DNA of 64,000 nt, taken from positions 9,736,372 through 9,800,371 of the forward strand of contig NZ_CP088285.1 of assembly GCF_011516645.4 (NCBI RefSeq), given 5' to 3'. The position numbers and the translations under genes are program-made. Shown in pieces: positions 27,054 through 36,417 of this stretch (the first letter of the stretch is position 1; each line of letters opens with the position of its first letter). Below the pieces are notes generated by a model that worked only from the letters and a program-made list of their open reading frames with translations, made no database searches and had not been told where the DNA came from. This DNA comes from Bradyrhizobium septentrionale (GTDB lineage Bacteria > Pseudomonadota > Alphaproteobacteria > Rhizobiales > Xanthobacteraceae).

Positions 27054-27797
27054 TCATCGGACGCCGTTCCAGGCGCCGCCAGCACCTGAGGTTTCGGCAA
27101 CGACTCCGGTCGATGGCCGGCGGGCAACGGGCTTTGCCGCTGGAGGGCGGGCCGAGGTGCCAGGAGCAGCCGCTAGCGAAAGATCTGTCAGTGCCGACAT
27201 TAGGCCGCGCAGGCTCGCCATCATCGCGATGGGCTTGCCAACTCGCTCGAACACAATCGTGGCGTGGTCCTCACGTACAAGTAACGAGATCAACGCGCTG
27301 TCCGCCGGAAACGTTGCGACGCATAGCGCTTGGTCGCAGATCAGCGGCTTGGCGATTCGCGTGAAGCCGCCAAAAGTTACCGCAACGCCGACCTCTGCGC
27401 TGCTGTCGCGTGGTAGCATGATCAGGGCCATCGAACGCCCATCCTTGGTTAGCGCGATACGCCAGTTCAATAGTGCGGCGTCGTCGCGCGAAATCGTTTC
27501 AAGATAGCAAATGCGCCGCACGTTGCGGACTTCATCGCAAATCTGGGTCCAATCGAGGAAAGGCCTGATCGTGCGGGTGTAGTCGCCCGCCGCGACCGAT
27601 TTCCCTGGCGCGAACACGCTCGCCCACTCGAATCCAAGCGATTGCGCTCTCGCCGGTTCGGGTAAGATGCTCGCAGGGGCGGCTCCAGGCTGGCCCGGAG
27701 GCCCGGGTGAAGGATCGGAAGCGATCGCCGCCGACAAACCGGCCAGGGCCAATGGCAAGAGCCAAGCAGCAATAATAGGCAAGCGTGACTTGGGCAT
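27054..27797 (-). CDS. IalB-family (invasion-associated locus B) periplasmic protein
   Basis: This 247-residue protein has an N-terminal signal sequence (IIAAWLLPLALAGLSAAIA) and a domain with the cysteine pattern of IalB proteins: TQICDEVRNVRRICYLE, then LICDQALCVATFPADSALI. IalB family proteins are common in Alphaproteobacteria and are linked to host interaction in Bartonella; the function in rhizobia is unclear. The C-terminal 40 residues are Pro/Ala-rich and low in complexity. It lies 60 bp downstream of the trimeric autotransporter gene, suggesting a surface-protein operon. Confidence 0.8.
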   Translation of the reverse strand: MPKSRLPIIAAWLLPLALAGLSAAIASDPSPGPPGQPGAAPASILPEPARAQSLGFEWASVFAPGKSVAAGDYTRTIRPFLDWTQICDEVRNVRRICYLETISRDDAALLNWRIALTKDGRSMALIMLPRDSSAEVGVAVTFGGFTRIAKPLICDQALCVATFPADSALISLLVREDHATIVFERVGKPIAMMASLRGLMSALTDLSLAAAPGTSARPPAAKPVARRPSTGVVAETSGAGGAWNGVR

Positions 27798-27856
27798 GGC
27801 TTGTTTCCGGCTTGAGGACGGCGGATCCGAACGACAGCGGCGCGGCGCCGAGGAGA

Positions 27857-29089
27857 TCAGAATCTGACACCGAGGGAAGCGGAGCCTCCGACGTCGCCAG
27901 TGTCCGGCGTGTAGGACACACTTGCCTTGACACGCACCGCATCACTCACGCGGTAGGCGAGCCCCCCAGCCAGCGAGATCGAGTCACGGAAAGTGCCGAT
28001 CGCAATTGCTACAGAGCGGTCGCCTTTGGCTTCATCTGAGAAGGCGAGTCCCGCCGCTGCCATCGCTGCTGAACCAGCCGCTCGCGCGTGCCGGTCGACC
28101 TCGGCCACCTTCCGATCTGTGTACGCCCGGTCATCAGCGCCCAGCACGGCGAGAGCATCATTCAGCTGTTTCAGATTCGTCGCATCGTTCGCCGCGGTAC
28201 CCGCCGCCACGTTGTGCAGCGCGACAGTTCCCGGAGAGCCCCCCTGCAGAGTTACCGAATTTAGCCGATGACCGTCTGCCGAGACGTCATATTGAATGCT
28301 GTTTGTGGACGCAGCATTCAACGCAGAGGCGACGTCATGATAGATGCCCCCGAGGACTGCATAGGACGGCTGCGACACAGTTCCGTCCGGATTGACGTGA
28401 GAGCCTCCGCCAAGCCAAGTCGCGACGGAATCAGCGGATCGGTACAGCTGTTGTCCCGTTAGCGCGTCAGATGATTGCGGTGAGACAGCGCCATTTGTGA
28501 TGCCCCTCAAGGTCCGACTGTCGTCGCCGCCGGTCAGATCGACGAGCCTGCCGCCCGTCTTGGCAGCAATGGTTACGGCTGCATTTGCGTCCGTCTGCCG
28601 GACCAACCCGATCGTGCCGTTTCCGATGTCGTTGGTCAGCTTGGCTAACGCATTGTTGGTAACCTGGAGTGCGTGATTTGAAGCGGTCAGTCCATCGCTA
28701 GCCGCTCCCAAGTCGCCGTTCGTCTTCGACGGGCTAGCACCGGTCGCAGTCGGCCTGTCGTTCAATGACTTCACCTCGTTGCTTATCGTGGTTTTCGGGC
28801 TGGGACCTTGGGTCACCGGTTGCGGCGTCGACACCGACTGTGCAGCCGGGAGCGATTTTACGCTCGCGTCCGATTGTGGCACCTGCGCCGGCTTCTGTTC
28901 GCCGCAGTCAAGGGCGCCGCCCATGGCCGTCCACTGCTGCTTGAGTTGGTCTGTGCAACCGCCCGAGGGACGGCTGTTCTGCGCTGCCGTTGTCGCCCCG
29001 GAATGTTGGACCTGCGCCCTTGCCGGTGCGGAAAGCCAAACGGCCACCCCCGATAGGAAGAGGACGGCTCCCAATGTCGGTCTCAACAT
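27857..29089 (-). CDS. YadA-like trimeric autotransporter adhesin
   Basis: The 410-residue protein starts with a signal sequence (TLGAVLFLSGVAVWLSAPA). A Ser/Thr/Gln-rich passenger follows, then the YadA neck and stalk region (DALTGQQLYRSADSVATWLG, LNSVTLQGGSPGTVALHNV) and the conserved C-terminal membrane anchor (AMAAAGLAFSDEAKGDRSVA, ending in Phe as LGVRF). Three such anchors form one 12-strand outer-membrane barrel. The passenger is short compared with most adhesins, so it may be a reduced or stalk-only form. It is probably cotranscribed with the IalB-like gene. Confidence 0.88.
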   Translation of the reverse strand: MLRPTLGAVLFLSGVAVWLSAPARAQVQHSGATTAAQNSRPSGGCTDQLKQQWTAMGGALDCGEQKPAQVPQSDASVKSLPAAQSVSTPQPVTQGPSPKTTISNEVKSLNDRPTATGASPSKTNGDLGAASDGLTASNHALQVTNNALAKLTNDIGNGTIGLVRQTDANAAVTIAAKTGGRLVDLTGGDDSRTLRGITNGAVSPQSSDALTGQQLYRSADSVATWLGGGSHVNPDGTVSQPSYAVLGGIYHDVASALNAASTNSIQYDVSADGHRLNSVTLQGGSPGTVALHNVAAGTAANDATNLKQLNDALAVLGADDRAYTDRKVAEVDRHARAAGSAAMAAAGLAFSDEAKGDRSVAIAIGTFRDSISLAGGLAYRVSDAVRVKASVSYTPDTGDVGGSASLGVRF

Positions 29090-29216
29090 GTCACGATTTC
29101 CTTTCGCGTGAAGAACTGAAAATGCGGGCTGGATCGGCGCACCCTAGCCGCGAGGTCACGTCGCCGAACGCTCGCGCGCGACAGCGCGGCGCGGACGATT
29201 GCCGCTCATGTGATGG

Positions 29217-29678
29217 CTAGCTCGCCGGGCAGCTCGTTCGCGATGAGCGACCGCGAAACGTCTGTCGGCATCTGTTGGCCCGCAGGATCTTCGGTCGATC
29301 CGGCGATCGACCATTTGTTTCGAGCACCGTCTCGACGATCGACGCATCCTCGCGATCGAGATAAATCGCAGCATCGAGCGCGCGACGCAGCGTGCGAGTG
29401 AATGAACTGAATTCACCACCACCCTCATTGAAAATGGGCAAGTAGCGCCCTTCGATGGGGATGATTAGAGAGGGCAGAATTTTCCTGATCGCAACGAGAG
29501 GCCGCTGTCGAGCGTAGACAGGCGTAGAAAGAGAAACGATCGGCAGAGTGCCGATCGATTTAATACCGACAAGACCGGGTAAACCAGGCGCCGGCGGGCA
29601 ACGGCGAATAGCGTCGGCGCAAACGTCGTGACGATGGGAACACGAGCACGAGTTATGAATCAGGCGCGATCCGGCCAA
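29217..29678 (-). CDS. Possible small hypothetical protein
   Basis: A 153-codon frame with a plausible central part (RYLPIFNEGGGEFSSFTRTL, AIYLDREDASIVETVLE) but Arg/Cys-rich ends that look non-coding. No family, ribosome site or conserved neighbour supports it. It may be a degraded gene whose frame shifts near 29290. Confidence 0.25.
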   Translation of the reverse strand: MAGSRLIHNSCSCSHRHDVCADAIRRCPPAPGLPGLVGIKSIGTLPIVSLSTPVYARQRPLVAIRKILPSLIIPIEGRYLPIFNEGGGEFSSFTRTLRRALDAAIYLDREDASIVETVLETNGRSPDRPKILRANRCRQTFRGRSSRTSCPAS

Positions 29679-29788
29679 AGGTGCGTGTCGACCAAGGGTT
29701 ATCTCATTTCCTTAGCCCCGTGTACCTACGGACTTGCTCTCCACCACTGGTTGCGATTAAGTCGGTGCTACTGGGGAGGCTCGTTTTC

Positions 29789-29887
29789 ATGAAGAGACTT
29801 TCAGCAGCAGCATTTGGCGCTGCATTAAGCGGTCGCGCCTCATCGGCAGCTGACACTAAGCCCGCATATTCACCGGCGTCGCGATGA
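29789..29887 (+). pseudogene. Signal-peptide remnant of an outer-membrane protein gene
   Basis: A 32-codon frame, MKRLSAAAFGAALSGRASSA followed by ADTKPAYSP, resembles the N-terminus of rhizobial Omp25-like porins, which run signal peptide then ADLKP/YxP. It ends immediately in TGA overlapping the next ATG. The rest of the barrel is absent. Confidence 0.35.
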
Positions 29888-30168
29888 TCACGAGAGCCAC
29901 GATTGCTCTCGCACTCTGCTTTGCGTGTGAGCCGGCGCTGGCAGCTTGCGGCGACAGCGGCGGCCCGGGCTACCGCAACCAGGCAGGCACGTGCGTGGGC
30001 TGGGAGGCGCTGGCGCGACAGTGCGGCAATCCGCCATCGACGAAATGTACGCCAGAGCGTGTCGCCACCGGAGCTGATCAGGCCGCTACGAAAGGCGCAG
30101 CCATTCGTTCACTCATGGAAGGTGCGCACGACATCAAGGAACAAGCACCGCCGCCGACGCGACCGTAA
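29884..30168 (+). CDS. Small secreted cysteine-containing protein
   Basis: This 94-residue protein has a clear signal peptide (ATIALALCFACEPALAACGD) followed by a compact domain with Cys residues at GGPGYRNQAGTCVGWE, ARQCGN and TKCTPERV, suggesting two disulfides. Similar small secreted proteins are common hypotheticals in Bradyrhizobium. The start overlaps the stop of the preceding remnant. No function can be given. Confidence 0.65.
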   Translation: MITRATIALALCFACEPALAACGDSGGPGYRNQAGTCVGWEALARQCGNPPSTKCTPERVATGADQAATKGAAIRSLMEGAHDIKEQAPPPTRP

Positions 30169-30238
30169 ACAAATGATTTGCCACAACGGTCTCGCTTGCC
30201 CGCTGCTTACGCTTGAGTTCATATTTTGGAGATTTTCG

Positions 30239-30865
30239 ATGGCAGAAACCGCGGGCGACGATTTCTACAATCGCGTAGGTGGTGACAGAATCGGCTCAAG
30301 GCAGATCGACGAATTGATAGGCATTGCGCGGGGCCTGGTCGCAGACAACCAGATCAGCCAGGCCGAAGTTGAATTTCTGCAGAAGTGGCTTGCCGCCAAC
30401 CTCCACATCAGCGACCAACCGGTCGTGCGAGTGCTCTACAAGCGTGTCACGGAGATGCTGAGCGACGGAATTGTTGATGATAGCGAGAAAGCCGAGCTGC
30501 TTGATACGCTCAATCGGTTTTCAAATCGCGACATAGGTGGTTTGGGTGAGATCCTTAAATCGACTTCTCTCCCTCTGAATGATCCGGAACCGCCACTGAC
30601 GTTTGCGGGTCAACGATATTGCTTCACAGGCACGTTCAACTTTGGCTGCCGCAAGGAGTGCGAGCAGGCTGTGCAGACTCTAGGCGCCGAAGTCGGCAGT
30701 CTCACACAGAAGACGACCGTTCTGGTCATAGGCATCTATGCCACCGACTCTTGGAAGCACTCGTCGTTTGGAAACAAGATCATGAAGGCCTGCGAATGGC
30801 GTGACGACGGCCTGCCAATTTGCCTGGTATCGGAAACACACTGGAAGGGATATCTCCCGAGATAG
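30239..30865 (+). CDS. BRCT-domain protein with N-terminal TerB-like helical domain
   Basis: The 208-residue protein has a helical N-terminal part (LIGIARGLVADNQISQAEVE, SDGIVDDSEKAELLDTLNRF), reminiscent of TerB-type repeats, and a C-terminal BRCT domain (FAGQRYCFTGTFNFGCRKEC, VQTLGAEVGSLTQKTTVLVI, ETHWKGYL). The BRCT is of the DNA-ligase (LigA) type, but no ligase catalytic domain is present. Start ATG 30239 is chosen because the upstream frame overlaps the secreted-protein gene. It may bind DNA breaks or a DNA-repair partner. It sits within accessory DNA near an integrase. Confidence 0.75.
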   Translation: MAETAGDDFYNRVGGDRIGSRQIDELIGIARGLVADNQISQAEVEFLQKWLAANLHISDQPVVRVLYKRVTEMLSDGIVDDSEKAELLDTLNRFSNRDIGGLGEILKSTSLPLNDPEPPLTFAGQRYCFTGTFNFGCRKECEQAVQTLGAEVGSLTQKTTVLVIGIYATDSWKHSSFGNKIMKACEWRDDGLPICLVSETHWKGYLPR

Positions 30866-30952
30866 AGATCGTGCCCTGTACTGCGCGGCAGCGATTGCGA
30901 TCAGCAGTATTTTCCGATCTAACTTCTTAGCGGTCGCGGCGGCGGCGCACTA

Positions 30953-31336
30953 CTACCTTTGCTCTGTGTCGCTCTCGGCTTCCCGCAAGCCATCGTTGTC
31001 AACCACGGAACCCGCCGCCTTGGTCTCAGTGTCCTCACGCTCGTCGCTCGCTGGAACCGTCCGATCATCGTCGAAGCGAGCCAATGCTGCTTCGATGAGT
31101 TGTAGCTCCTCGCGGAGAGTATCGCTCAAGACCGATGGCTTGAAGCCAGGGACGCCCAGCGTTTGAACGTTGTCCAGCAGTCGTTGGCGATGCTCTCTGA
31201 TCTTTTCAGAGCTTGTCGGTCCTTCAATGACACGTAGCCAGCGATGATTTGTTCTATAGCGTTCATCAGTAACCCAGACTAAATGATTAACGTAATGCAA
31301 TCGTTCGATTAAAGCGTCCAAGGTACTTTCTGGCAA
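30953..31336 (-). CDS. Hypothetical protein, helical, acidic C-terminus
   Basis: A 127-residue soluble protein starting MPESTLDALIERLHYVNHLV, with WVTDERYRTNHRWLRVIEG and a C-terminal acidic, low-complexity tail (DDRTVPASDEREDTETKAA). It looks like a genuine gene by composition, but no family is recognised. It is divergent to the small gene at 31349, with only 12 bp between the two starts. Confidence 0.55.
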   Translation of the reverse strand: MPESTLDALIERLHYVNHLVWVTDERYRTNHRWLRVIEGPTSSEKIREHRQRLLDNVQTLGVPGFKPSVLSDTLREELQLIEAALARFDDDRTVPASDEREDTETKAAGSVVDNDGLREAESDTEQR

Positions 31337-31348
31337 GGCCCAGCCTCT

Positions 31349-31585
31349 ATGGGTCCGCCGATAGCGTTAATGGCCAGCGGGCCTCAGCGGATAGACTATG
31401 GGGGATTCTTGACGAAAGAGCAGCTCGCTCGAGACGCCGCAGAAATATTCCGACTGCTGCGAGCGTTTCGCTTGATCAAGGAACCGGCTGCGCGTCGGCA
31501 CGTTGTCGAGACCGTCGAAGCATTGGCCGAAGGCCGCCCAGTCGACAAAGCACTCGACGATAAAGCCGAAAAGCCTCACGTTTGA
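31349..31585 (+). CDS. Small hypothetical protein
   Basis: A 78-residue (or 71-residue, if started at ATG 31370) protein with helical segments FLTKEQLARDAAEIFRLLRA and ARRHVVETVEALAEGRPVDK. No family is recognised; it could be a small regulator or a toxin-antitoxin-like partner, but nothing proves this. The next 250 bp (31586-31833) hold no gene I can support. Confidence 0.45.
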   Translation: MGPPIALMASGPQRIDYGGFLTKEQLARDAAEIFRLLRAFRLIKEPAARRHVVETVEALAEGRPVDKALDDKAEKPHV

Positions 31586-31833
31586 GCGATGTGCAATCCT
31601 GCCTGCCAAGTTTAGCGGAGACGCTCATACTTTTACGTTTTTGCGGTGTCTAGCCTGCAGCAATTGAAGGCGCAATTGCGACACGCGGGCAGGCTCGCTC
31701 TCGATTAGTCCGTACGGCCTTCAAGAAGAACACGCTCGGCCCCCCACGACACGACAGGACGGCCAGCATCACATTTGCCGCCTATATCATCCAAATTCCC
31801 TACGACGGCCGCGTTCGCTTCTCACTCTCGATT

Positions 31834-32220
31834 GTGTCTGCTTTCATGCTCCATCGACTTTGGTCAAAGGAGAGAAAGGTGAGCCGGCGTTGCGGACTTT
31901 TGCATTTGCGCTCGCCGGGCAATCCAAAGGGGATAGAGCCCCCTTATTCTTCGGCCGAGGTTGCGATGGCAATAGGTATCTCATTAGACACGTTCTATCG
32001 CACGCGCCATATCCGGCACCAGCGTGACAACTTGCCCGCACCAATCAGCGAACGCGGACCGCTTAAATGGGAGCGTTCTGGCTTCGACGCGTGGCTGACT
32101 CGCCACCATCCCATGCGTCCGAAGACGATCGCTAATGACGCATTCGTGCTACCTCATGCTGCAAGCGATGAAGAACATCGCACGCGGTTGAGAACAGCTT
32201 ACGGAGATCATGGCGCTTGA
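31834..32220 (+). CDS. Helix-turn-helix excisionase/AlpA-like protein
   Basis: A frame of up to 128 residues whose core (PPYSSAEVAMAIGISLDTFY, RTRHIRHQ, LKWERSGFDAWL) matches the MerR-like winged helix of excisionases and AlpA regulators that sit next to tyrosine recombinases. The true start may be one of the downstream codons, since the first 30 residues are not typical. It ends 24 bp before the integrase gene, in the same direction, so it is probably the recombination directionality factor of this island. Confidence 0.6.
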   Translation: MSAFMLHRLWSKERKVSRRCGLLHLRSPGNPKGIEPPYSSAEVAMAIGISLDTFYRTRHIRHQRDNLPAPISERGPLKWERSGFDAWLTRHHPMRPKTIANDAFVLPHAASDEEHRTRLRTAYGDHGA

Positions 32221-32244
32221 CATTAAAGATCGCGCTGGACTCCT

Positions 32245-33807
32245 ATGGGTGCCTCCATCAATTCGGCACCGAGGCTTGTCATGGCCGATCCCAAATTCCC
32301 CTACGTGAAGTGGCGTGACGGTCGTCCACGCTCATCGCATGGCGCTTACGCGAGAGCGCTCGGCTTTGTGGACTCCGACCTGCGCCATCCGCCCCATGAT
32401 GAAAAGGGCCGACCGGTAGGCCCATGGTTTAATCTTCAGGAGGCTTCTGAATTCTCCGACAAACGAAGTTCGGAAATTGAGGCGGCGCGGCGCTCGGGCA
32501 AACTGCCGAAGAGGGTTACCATACGAAAGCGAACCACGATCCAGGATCTTCTTGATGACTGGAGCAAATCGACCGAGTTCAAAGCCCTTTCATCCGCCTC
32601 GCAATCTTCCTATCGCAAGTGCATTTCAGCCATCCTCCACCGGCCGCAGACGCGCGAGGCCGCTGCAAAGATGCGGGCCGAGATCCGCGCCGCCAGGCTG
32701 CTCGGCGTATCCGAGCCGGCGCGAGAACTCGAGGCGATCGCGACCGCCACTCCGTCGTCATTCGGCAAGCCGGAGCTCCGGGCGTTCTATAACTATGCCA
32801 GGTCGACCCGCGGCCATCATATGGCGCTGGCTATGATTGCTACTTTGTCAGCCGCGTTTACCTGGGGCCAGGAAAGCATCCTGTGGCGCCTCGGACCCAA
32901 CCCACGAGCTGGCATGGAATTCGATCATCCAGACGGCCGCATCGTACTGGTCGCGATGGGGGAGTTTTCTGCCTGGGTCGCTGCAGCCGATGCCATCGAA
33001 CGGGCCTCAATTGGTGACAGCTTCTATCTGGCGTTGTTCACGGGGCAGCGCCAGACCGACCGTTTGATCATGCGCGACGAGAGCGATACTCCGGGACGAC
33101 ATGCCTTCAGGCAAAGCAAGACGGGTGAGCTCGTCGACATCAAGGAGGCTCGACAACTCAGCGCGCGGCTGAGCGCATCGCGCACCCGGATAAAGACGCT
33201 TAAGCTGCGACTTCAGCTTGAAGCAGTACCACGTGAACTCGTCGTCAACGAAGACAATGGTGCGCCTTATGACGAGAGCACCTATCGCCATTGGGTGTCG
33301 ACCGCGCGCGCGGTCGCCGTGTTCGGCTTTCTCGCGCGCGATAGCGTACGCCAGGCGATCGTCCGTGCGGAGCGACTGATCACTGAACTGAACGGAACCG
33401 TCGAAGCGCTTTTCACGCGTTTCCCTCTCGATGAAGAGAACAAGGCGCTGCGAGCTCGTTCGGTCGATCAGCGCGCGCGTGCGCTGTCGGAATGGTTGGA
33501 CGCACAGTCTGCGCGTGACAGCAATGGTGATGACGGAGCCTGGCGCCTGAGGCCGTGCCGGTCCCTAATGTTCGTCAATAGTGCCGGCGAACTTGACCAG
33601 AAACACGACCAGGATCTGCGCGATACTTGCGTCATGCTGCTTGACCGAGCCGGCTGCGACTTGCTGACGATCTGCGACATCACCGGCCATTCATACCGAA
33701 GCGCGCAGACCATCGTGAAGCATTATCGTGCTCGCAATGCCGATCGCGCCGATGCCGGTATCGACCAGCTCGAATTGCAGGTGCGCAAGGACGGGATGAA
33801 GAGCTGA
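32245..33807 (+). CDS. int: Tyrosine recombinase (island integrase) next to tRNA-Lys
   Basis: A 520-residue tyrosine recombinase/integrase of the type found on rhizobial islands. The catalytic domain occupies roughly residues 215-500. A first Arg region appears around FTGQRQTDRLIM, the later segment DLLTICDITGHSYRSAQTIV carries the H/GH element, and KHYRAR supplies the nucleophilic Tyr. An alternative start is at 32281 (MADPKFPYVKWRDG), which looks more like a domain beginning. The gene points at the 3' end of a tRNA-Lys gene 320 bp away, the classic arrangement of an integrated element. Confidence 0.8.
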   Translation: MGASINSAPRLVMADPKFPYVKWRDGRPRSSHGAYARALGFVDSDLRHPPHDEKGRPVGPWFNLQEASEFSDKRSSEIEAARRSGKLPKRVTIRKRTTIQDLLDDWSKSTEFKALSSASQSSYRKCISAILHRPQTREAAAKMRAEIRAARLLGVSEPARELEAIATATPSSFGKPELRAFYNYARSTRGHHMALAMIATLSAAFTWGQESILWRLGPNPRAGMEFDHPDGRIVLVAMGEFSAWVAAADAIERASIGDSFYLALFTGQRQTDRLIMRDESDTPGRHAFRQSKTGELVDIKEARQLSARLSASRTRIKTLKLRLQLEAVPRELVVNEDNGAPYDESTYRHWVSTARAVAVFGFLARDSVRQAIVRAERLITELNGTVEALFTRFPLDEENKALRARSVDQRARALSEWLDAQSARDSNGDDGAWRLRPCRSLMFVNSAGELDQKHDQDLRDTCVMLLDRAGCDLLTICDITGHSYRSAQTIVKHYRARNADRADAGIDQLELQVRKDGMKS

Positions 33808-34095
33808 TCGCAACAGAGCGGCGCTCGATTCCGCGGTTTCCGGCATAATGGTACCGCGAGCTGTGCGTGTCTGCTAACGACGAACGCGACCCCATCGGTT
33901 CGATTTGCCACGCCGATGGCGGTTCGCAGTTCCGCCCTGCGCCCCTTTGACTCACGGTCGATTTCCGGCAACGACACGCGGCGACCCTTCGCGGACCAGC
34001 TCATGTCCAGGCGACGAGGACGTCGTCGCATGCCGTGCGACGTGCGACCACGAAAAACGTCGCATGAGCACAATTTGTTCTATTGGCAAAAATGT

Positions 34096-34113
34096 AAAAA
34101 GCCCCGCAGGGCC
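34096..34113 (-). terminator. Short terminator downstream of tRNA-Lys
   Basis: On the minus strand a GCCC/GGGC stem with a short loop is followed by a T5 run, 14 bases beyond the CCA end of the tRNA. It is small but typically placed. Confidence 0.5.
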
Positions 34114-34126
34114 AAACTCTTGAGGG

Positions 34127-34202
<76 letters not shown>

Positions 34203-34377
34203 GGAACTTGTCCGGAAATGACCCTCGCAAGAGAGCGGTCGTTTAGCAAAGCGATTCCCCGATGTCCAGCAAATGGGCGCAAGTTTTCCCGACTTTTACC
34301 AGCCCTCCTCACAGCCGAAAGGCCGCCGGATTCCGGCGGCCTTTCAGTAGCTTGGTGAAGAGCTCGGTGGACGGCTC

Positions 34378-34971
34378 TCAGAGCCGGCCGGAGCGCTCCT
34401 GATCCGGACCGTCGTCCCGGTCGAAATGGCGGTCGCGGCCGCCGCGTTCCCAGCGGTCCATGCCGCGCTCGAGGCGGTGGCGGCGCCAGCCCTCGGCGCC
34501 GAAGCCGCGCCCTTCCATGTGGGTGAGCATCGTCAGCCGCCGCTTCTGGTTGTCGTCGAGCGTCTTGTAGAGCGGGTCGGCGGCGTCGGCGATCTTCTTC
34601 AGCGACGTCGCGGTCGCCGCCATGTTGTCGGCGCGCTCGCGCAGACGGGCGACCGGATCGTCCGGCTTCTCGGCCTTGTTCCCGGCCTTGTCCGCGTCGG
34701 CCTTCTCCGCGGCCATCCGCGCATTGGCGCGATCGAGCCGCGCCTTGGCGAAGTCGCGCACCGCGGCCTCGACCGGCGGCCACAGCTTCTCCTGATCCGC
34801 CGTCAGCTTCAGCCCGGCGTGGACGGCGGCGATCCGCGCGTCGAGGAAGGCCGCCCGATCCTCGGGGCTCATCCGCATATGGCCGTGGAACCAGGGACGA
34901 TGCTGGGCATAGACCACGGTCGAACCGGCAATCGTGAGCGCCGCGACGCCGGCGAGCAGAACTTTCTTCAT
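34378..34971 (-). CDS. Periplasmic LTXXQ-motif (Spy/CpxP-like) protein
   Basis: This 197-residue protein has a signal peptide (MKKVLLAGVAALTIAGSTVV, cut near AQ) and a helical domain with the LTXXQ motif (AGLKLTADQEKLWPPVE). A second related stretch follows, KTLDDNQKRRLTMLT. The C-terminus is rich in Arg, Asp and Gly (RGMDRWERGGRDRHFDRDDG). LTXXQ proteins include Spy and CpxP, ATP-independent periplasmic chaperones or metal/stress sensors. Start ATG 34971 is preferred because it begins the signal peptide. It is the first gene of the apparent core segment to the right of the tRNA. Confidence 0.8.
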   Translation of the reverse strand: MKKVLLAGVAALTIAGSTVVYAQHRPWFHGHMRMSPEDRAAFLDARIAAVHAGLKLTADQEKLWPPVEAAVRDFAKARLDRANARMAAEKADADKAGNKAEKPDDPVARLRERADNMAATATSLKKIADAADPLYKTLDDNQKRRLTMLTHMEGRGFGAEGWRRHRLERGMDRWERGGRDRHFDRDDGPDQERSGRL

Positions 34972-35130
34972 ACGAACCTCCTTTGAAGGTTGCTCGAAGA
35001 TGATGCGCCCTGCCCACGCCTTCAACTTACGGATTGGACAGGGAGACCTCTCTTACCAAGATGTAATCCCCTTCTTTGCCCGCCAGAAACATCCAGAGCG
35101 CGAGGTCGCGCTTTGGATTTCTTGTTGTCG

Positions 35131-36417
35131 CTAGATCATTCCCAACAACCGCGGCAGCCACAGCGAGATCTCCGGCACGTAGGTGATCAGGCCGAGGAAC
35201 ACCAGCATCGCGCACAGCCACGGCAGCACCGAGATGGTGATCTCGCTGATGCCCATCTTGGCGATACTGCTCGCGATGTAGAGGTTGAGCCCGACCGGCG
35301 GATGGCACAGCCCGACCTCGGTGTTGACGATCATCAGGATGCCCAGATGCACCGGATGCACGCCGAGCTTGGTCGCCAGCGGAAACAGGATCGGCGCCAT
35401 GATCAGGAGGATCGACGACGGATCCATCACGTTGCCGGCGAGCAACAGGATGACGTTGACGACCAGCAGGAACATCCACACCGAGAAGTTCTTGTCGATG
35501 ATCTAGGCCGCCATCTCCTGCGGGATCTGCTCATGCGTCATCAGGAACGAGAACAGCACCGCGTTGGTGATGATGTAGAGCAGCATCGAGCTCATGCTCG
35601 CCGCCTGCAGCAGCACCTTCGGCACCTCGGAGAGCTTCAGCTCCTTGTAGACGAACACGGTGATGAAGAAGGCATAGGTCGCGGCGACCGCAGCCGCCTC
35701 GGTCGGCGTGAAGACGCCGCCATAGATGCCGCCGAGCACGATCGCGATCAGCGAGAGGCCCCAGATGCTTTCACGGAACGCCGTGAACTGCTGGCCGACC
35801 GTCGCGCGCGGCATCCTCGGATAGCCGTTGCGCTGCGCGACGAAGAAGGTCACCGCAGCCAGCATCAATGCGAGCACGACGCCCGGCACGATGCCGGCCA
35901 TGAACAGCGCGCCGATCGAGGTATTGGTGGAGACGCCGTACAGCACCAGGATGATCGAGGGCGGCACCAGGATGCCGAGCGCGCCCGAGGTCGAGATCAC
36001 GCCGACGCCGAACCGCTTCGGATAGCCGTGATCGACCATCGCCGGCATCATGATCGAGCCGATCGCGACCACGGTGGCGACGCTCGAGCCCGAGATCGCC
36101 GCGAACATCGCGCAAGCAGCGACACCCGCAAGCCCGAGGCCGCCGGGCAGATGGCCGACCAGCGAGGTCGTGAACGCGATCATGCGCCGCGCGACGCCGC
36201 CGCGGGTCAGGAAGGTGCCGGCCAGGATGAAGAACGGGATCGCCATGATGCCGAAATTGTCGAGGCCCGAAAATAGTTTCAGGCCGACGCTCTCGATCGG
36301 CACCTCGGTCATCGTGAACAGGAAGGTGAGCACGGTCAGGCCGAGCGAAATCGAGATCGGCATGCCCGTCAGCATCAGGGCAAACAGCAGTCCGAAAATA
36401 AGGGCGGCGCTCATCAC
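35131..36417 (-). pseudogene. dctM: TRAP transporter large permease DctM, interrupted by an in-frame TAG
   Basis: The coding sequence gives the multi-helix DctM permease: FGLLFALMLTGMPISISLGL, GLDNFGIMAIPFFILAGTFL, ISTSGALGILVPPSIILVLY, and at the end VGLNLYIASSIAKMGISEI. After ...HEQIPQEMAA a TAG codon (35503-35505) stops the frame, and the sequence then continues in the same frame as IIDKNFSVWMFLLV. Homologues usually have Trp at this site, so a TGG to TAG change is likely. The C-terminal 125 residues, with the last helices, would not be made. The start overlaps the dctQ stop. Confidence 0.8.

Noticed and set aside
34990..36276. 428-codon plus-strand frame rich in Arg, His, Gln and Asp
   Set aside because: It is a GC-driven shadow of dctM; residue composition is highly skewed and no motif is present.
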